Shown: positions 63,264 through 64,000 of the stretch, in pieces
How positions within the stretch are numbered: position 1 is the stretch's first letter
How the letters are laid out: every line of letters starts with the position of its first letter
NCBI GenBank assembly: GCA_965220415.1
Contig: OZ244829.1
Span: 1,736,001-1,800,000 of the forward strand
From: JAJDTR01 sp965220415
Lineage (GTDB): Bacteria; Poribacteria; WGA-4E; JAJDTR01
DNA: 64,000 nucleotides
Direction: 5' to 3'
Program-made: the position numbers and the translations under genes
The notes under the pieces: generated by a model
Databases searched by the model: none
What the model was told of the DNA's origin: nothing
Seen by the model: the letters and a program-made list of their open reading frames with translations, nothing else

Positions 63264-64000
63264 ATGACAAAGGACAGCCAAATCAATCAAAACCCCAATG
63301 CCGGGGTCACACTACGAGCCGTGATTTTGGGACTGCTGCTCATCCCGATCAACACGTATTTCATCATGGCTAACCACCTGTTGTTTTGGAGCACCTTGCC
63401 CACCACGCTGTCGCTTATCTACAATGTTATTATTACGTTGATGATACTGACCATAATCAATTTCCTGATTCAACGTGTTTTACCTAATTTTGCACTCCAT
63501 CAAGGGGAACTGCTAGTCGTCTACATCATTCTTTCGCTTTCGTCGGCGATTTCCGGACACGACATGATGCAGACGCTCGTTCCAACCATACCCTACGGAT
63601 TTCAGTACGCTACCACCGAGAATGAATGGGAGCAGCTCTTCTGGAAATATCTTCCGCGTTGGTTAACCTTGGATAATCTGTCGCGTTTGGACGGCTTTTA
63701 TCGAGGCGGGAATACCTTTTACACCAAGGCACACTTGGAATATTGGTTGCGACCAATCTTCTGGTGGACGCTTTTCTTGACTGCACTCGTATGGACACTA
63801 ATCTGCTTGGATATTTTGCTAAGAAAACAGTGGGTGGAACGAGAGCGCCTCCCTTATCCAATCATCCAGTTGCCACTCGAAATGACTCGACCGAAGGGCA
63901 GATTGTTAAAGTCCAATATGATGTGGCTGGGATTCGCCATCGCCGGTGGTATAAATTTGGTAAACGGTATACACGCCTTTGTGCCTGCATTTGTAGAAAT
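63264..64000 (+). CDS. DUF6785-type integral membrane protein, N-terminal part (cut by window end)
   Basis: 245 codons to the window edge, no stop. Polar N-terminus then helices at about residues 15-35 (TLRAVILGLLLIPINTYFIM), 45-65 and 80-95, with QGELLVVYIILSLSSAISGH and later RKQWVERERLPYPIIQLPLE, the features I associate with the large DUF6785/DUF6784 family of many-helix membrane proteins of Poribacteria and Planctomycetes. Function unknown; a transport role is plausible. No clear RBS. Confidence 0.72.
   Translation, partial: MTKDSQINQNPNAGVTLRAVILGLLLIPINTYFIMANHLLFWSTLPTTLSLIYNVIITLMILTIINFLIQRVLPNFALHQGELLVVYIILSLSSAISGHDMMQTLVPTIPYGFQYATTENEWEQLFWKYLPRWLTLDNLSRLDGFYRGGNTFYTKAHLEYWLRPIFWWTLFLTALVWTLICLDILLRKQWVERERLPYPIIQLPLEMTRPKGRLLKSNMMWLGFAIAGGINLVNGIHAFVPAFVE

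Overview
The window looks like a chromosomal piece of a Gram-negative, GC-balanced environmental bacterium. Candidatus Poribacteria or a close relative in that sponge-associated/marine group is my best guess. The clues are a DUF6785-type membrane protein, secreted LamG-like proteins with a shared C-terminal tail, a phytanoyl-CoA dioxygenase, a TIGR03032 protein, and dense short interspersed repeats. This placement comes from recognising families, not from a search, and is moderately confident. An outer membrane is indicated by a TonB-dependent receptor and by a SprA/Sov-like giant outer-membrane protein.

Layout. 0-5 kb: end of a TonB receptor, a STAS protein, a Gfo/Idh/MocA oxidoreductase, tRNA-Thr and tRNA-Phe, and a TPR protein. 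5-24 kb, almost all on the minus strand: a glycosyltransferase, a RimK-type ligase, a P-loop/deoxyribosyltransferase-like protein, an MFS carrier, a 1096-residue single-chain beta/beta-prime RNA polymerase, an S9 peptidase, an ECF sigma factor, then fdhD, a VOC protein, hisD, murA and a MacB-like permease. 24-48 kb, mostly housekeeping: trmJ, an AI-2E exporter with an inserted propeller, der, the SprA-like protein, era with a coupled TIGR03032 gene, a DUF815 ATPase, fabG, nfo, two ABC-2 permeases, adk, an SDR and cinA. 48-64 kb, accessory and rearranged: nested repeats, IS remnants, broken genes (SDR, ModC TOBE, SWIM, transposases), three secreted proteins sharing a C-terminal tail, a PhyH dioxygenase, and the start of a DUF6785 protein.

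The most notable item is the RNA polymerase at 9952-13242. It joins beta and beta-prime catalytic cores in one chain. It keeps the NSDFDGD metal motif but lacks the beta flap, the sigma-binding clamp region and any visible trigger loop. It lies in the same orientation as an ECF sigma gene about 3 kb upstream.

Two further signals stand out. One is a C-terminal tail (G-K-L-A-x-x-W-G-x-[IL]-K) on three signal-peptide proteins, in a genome that also carries a SprA-like translocon homologue. The other is a 36-bp interspersed element for which the window itself holds paired empty and filled sites, three of them. Its insertions go into the apex of a second family of hairpins, and it is nested inside larger repeats with inverted ends. 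It looks like a non-coding mobile mini-element.
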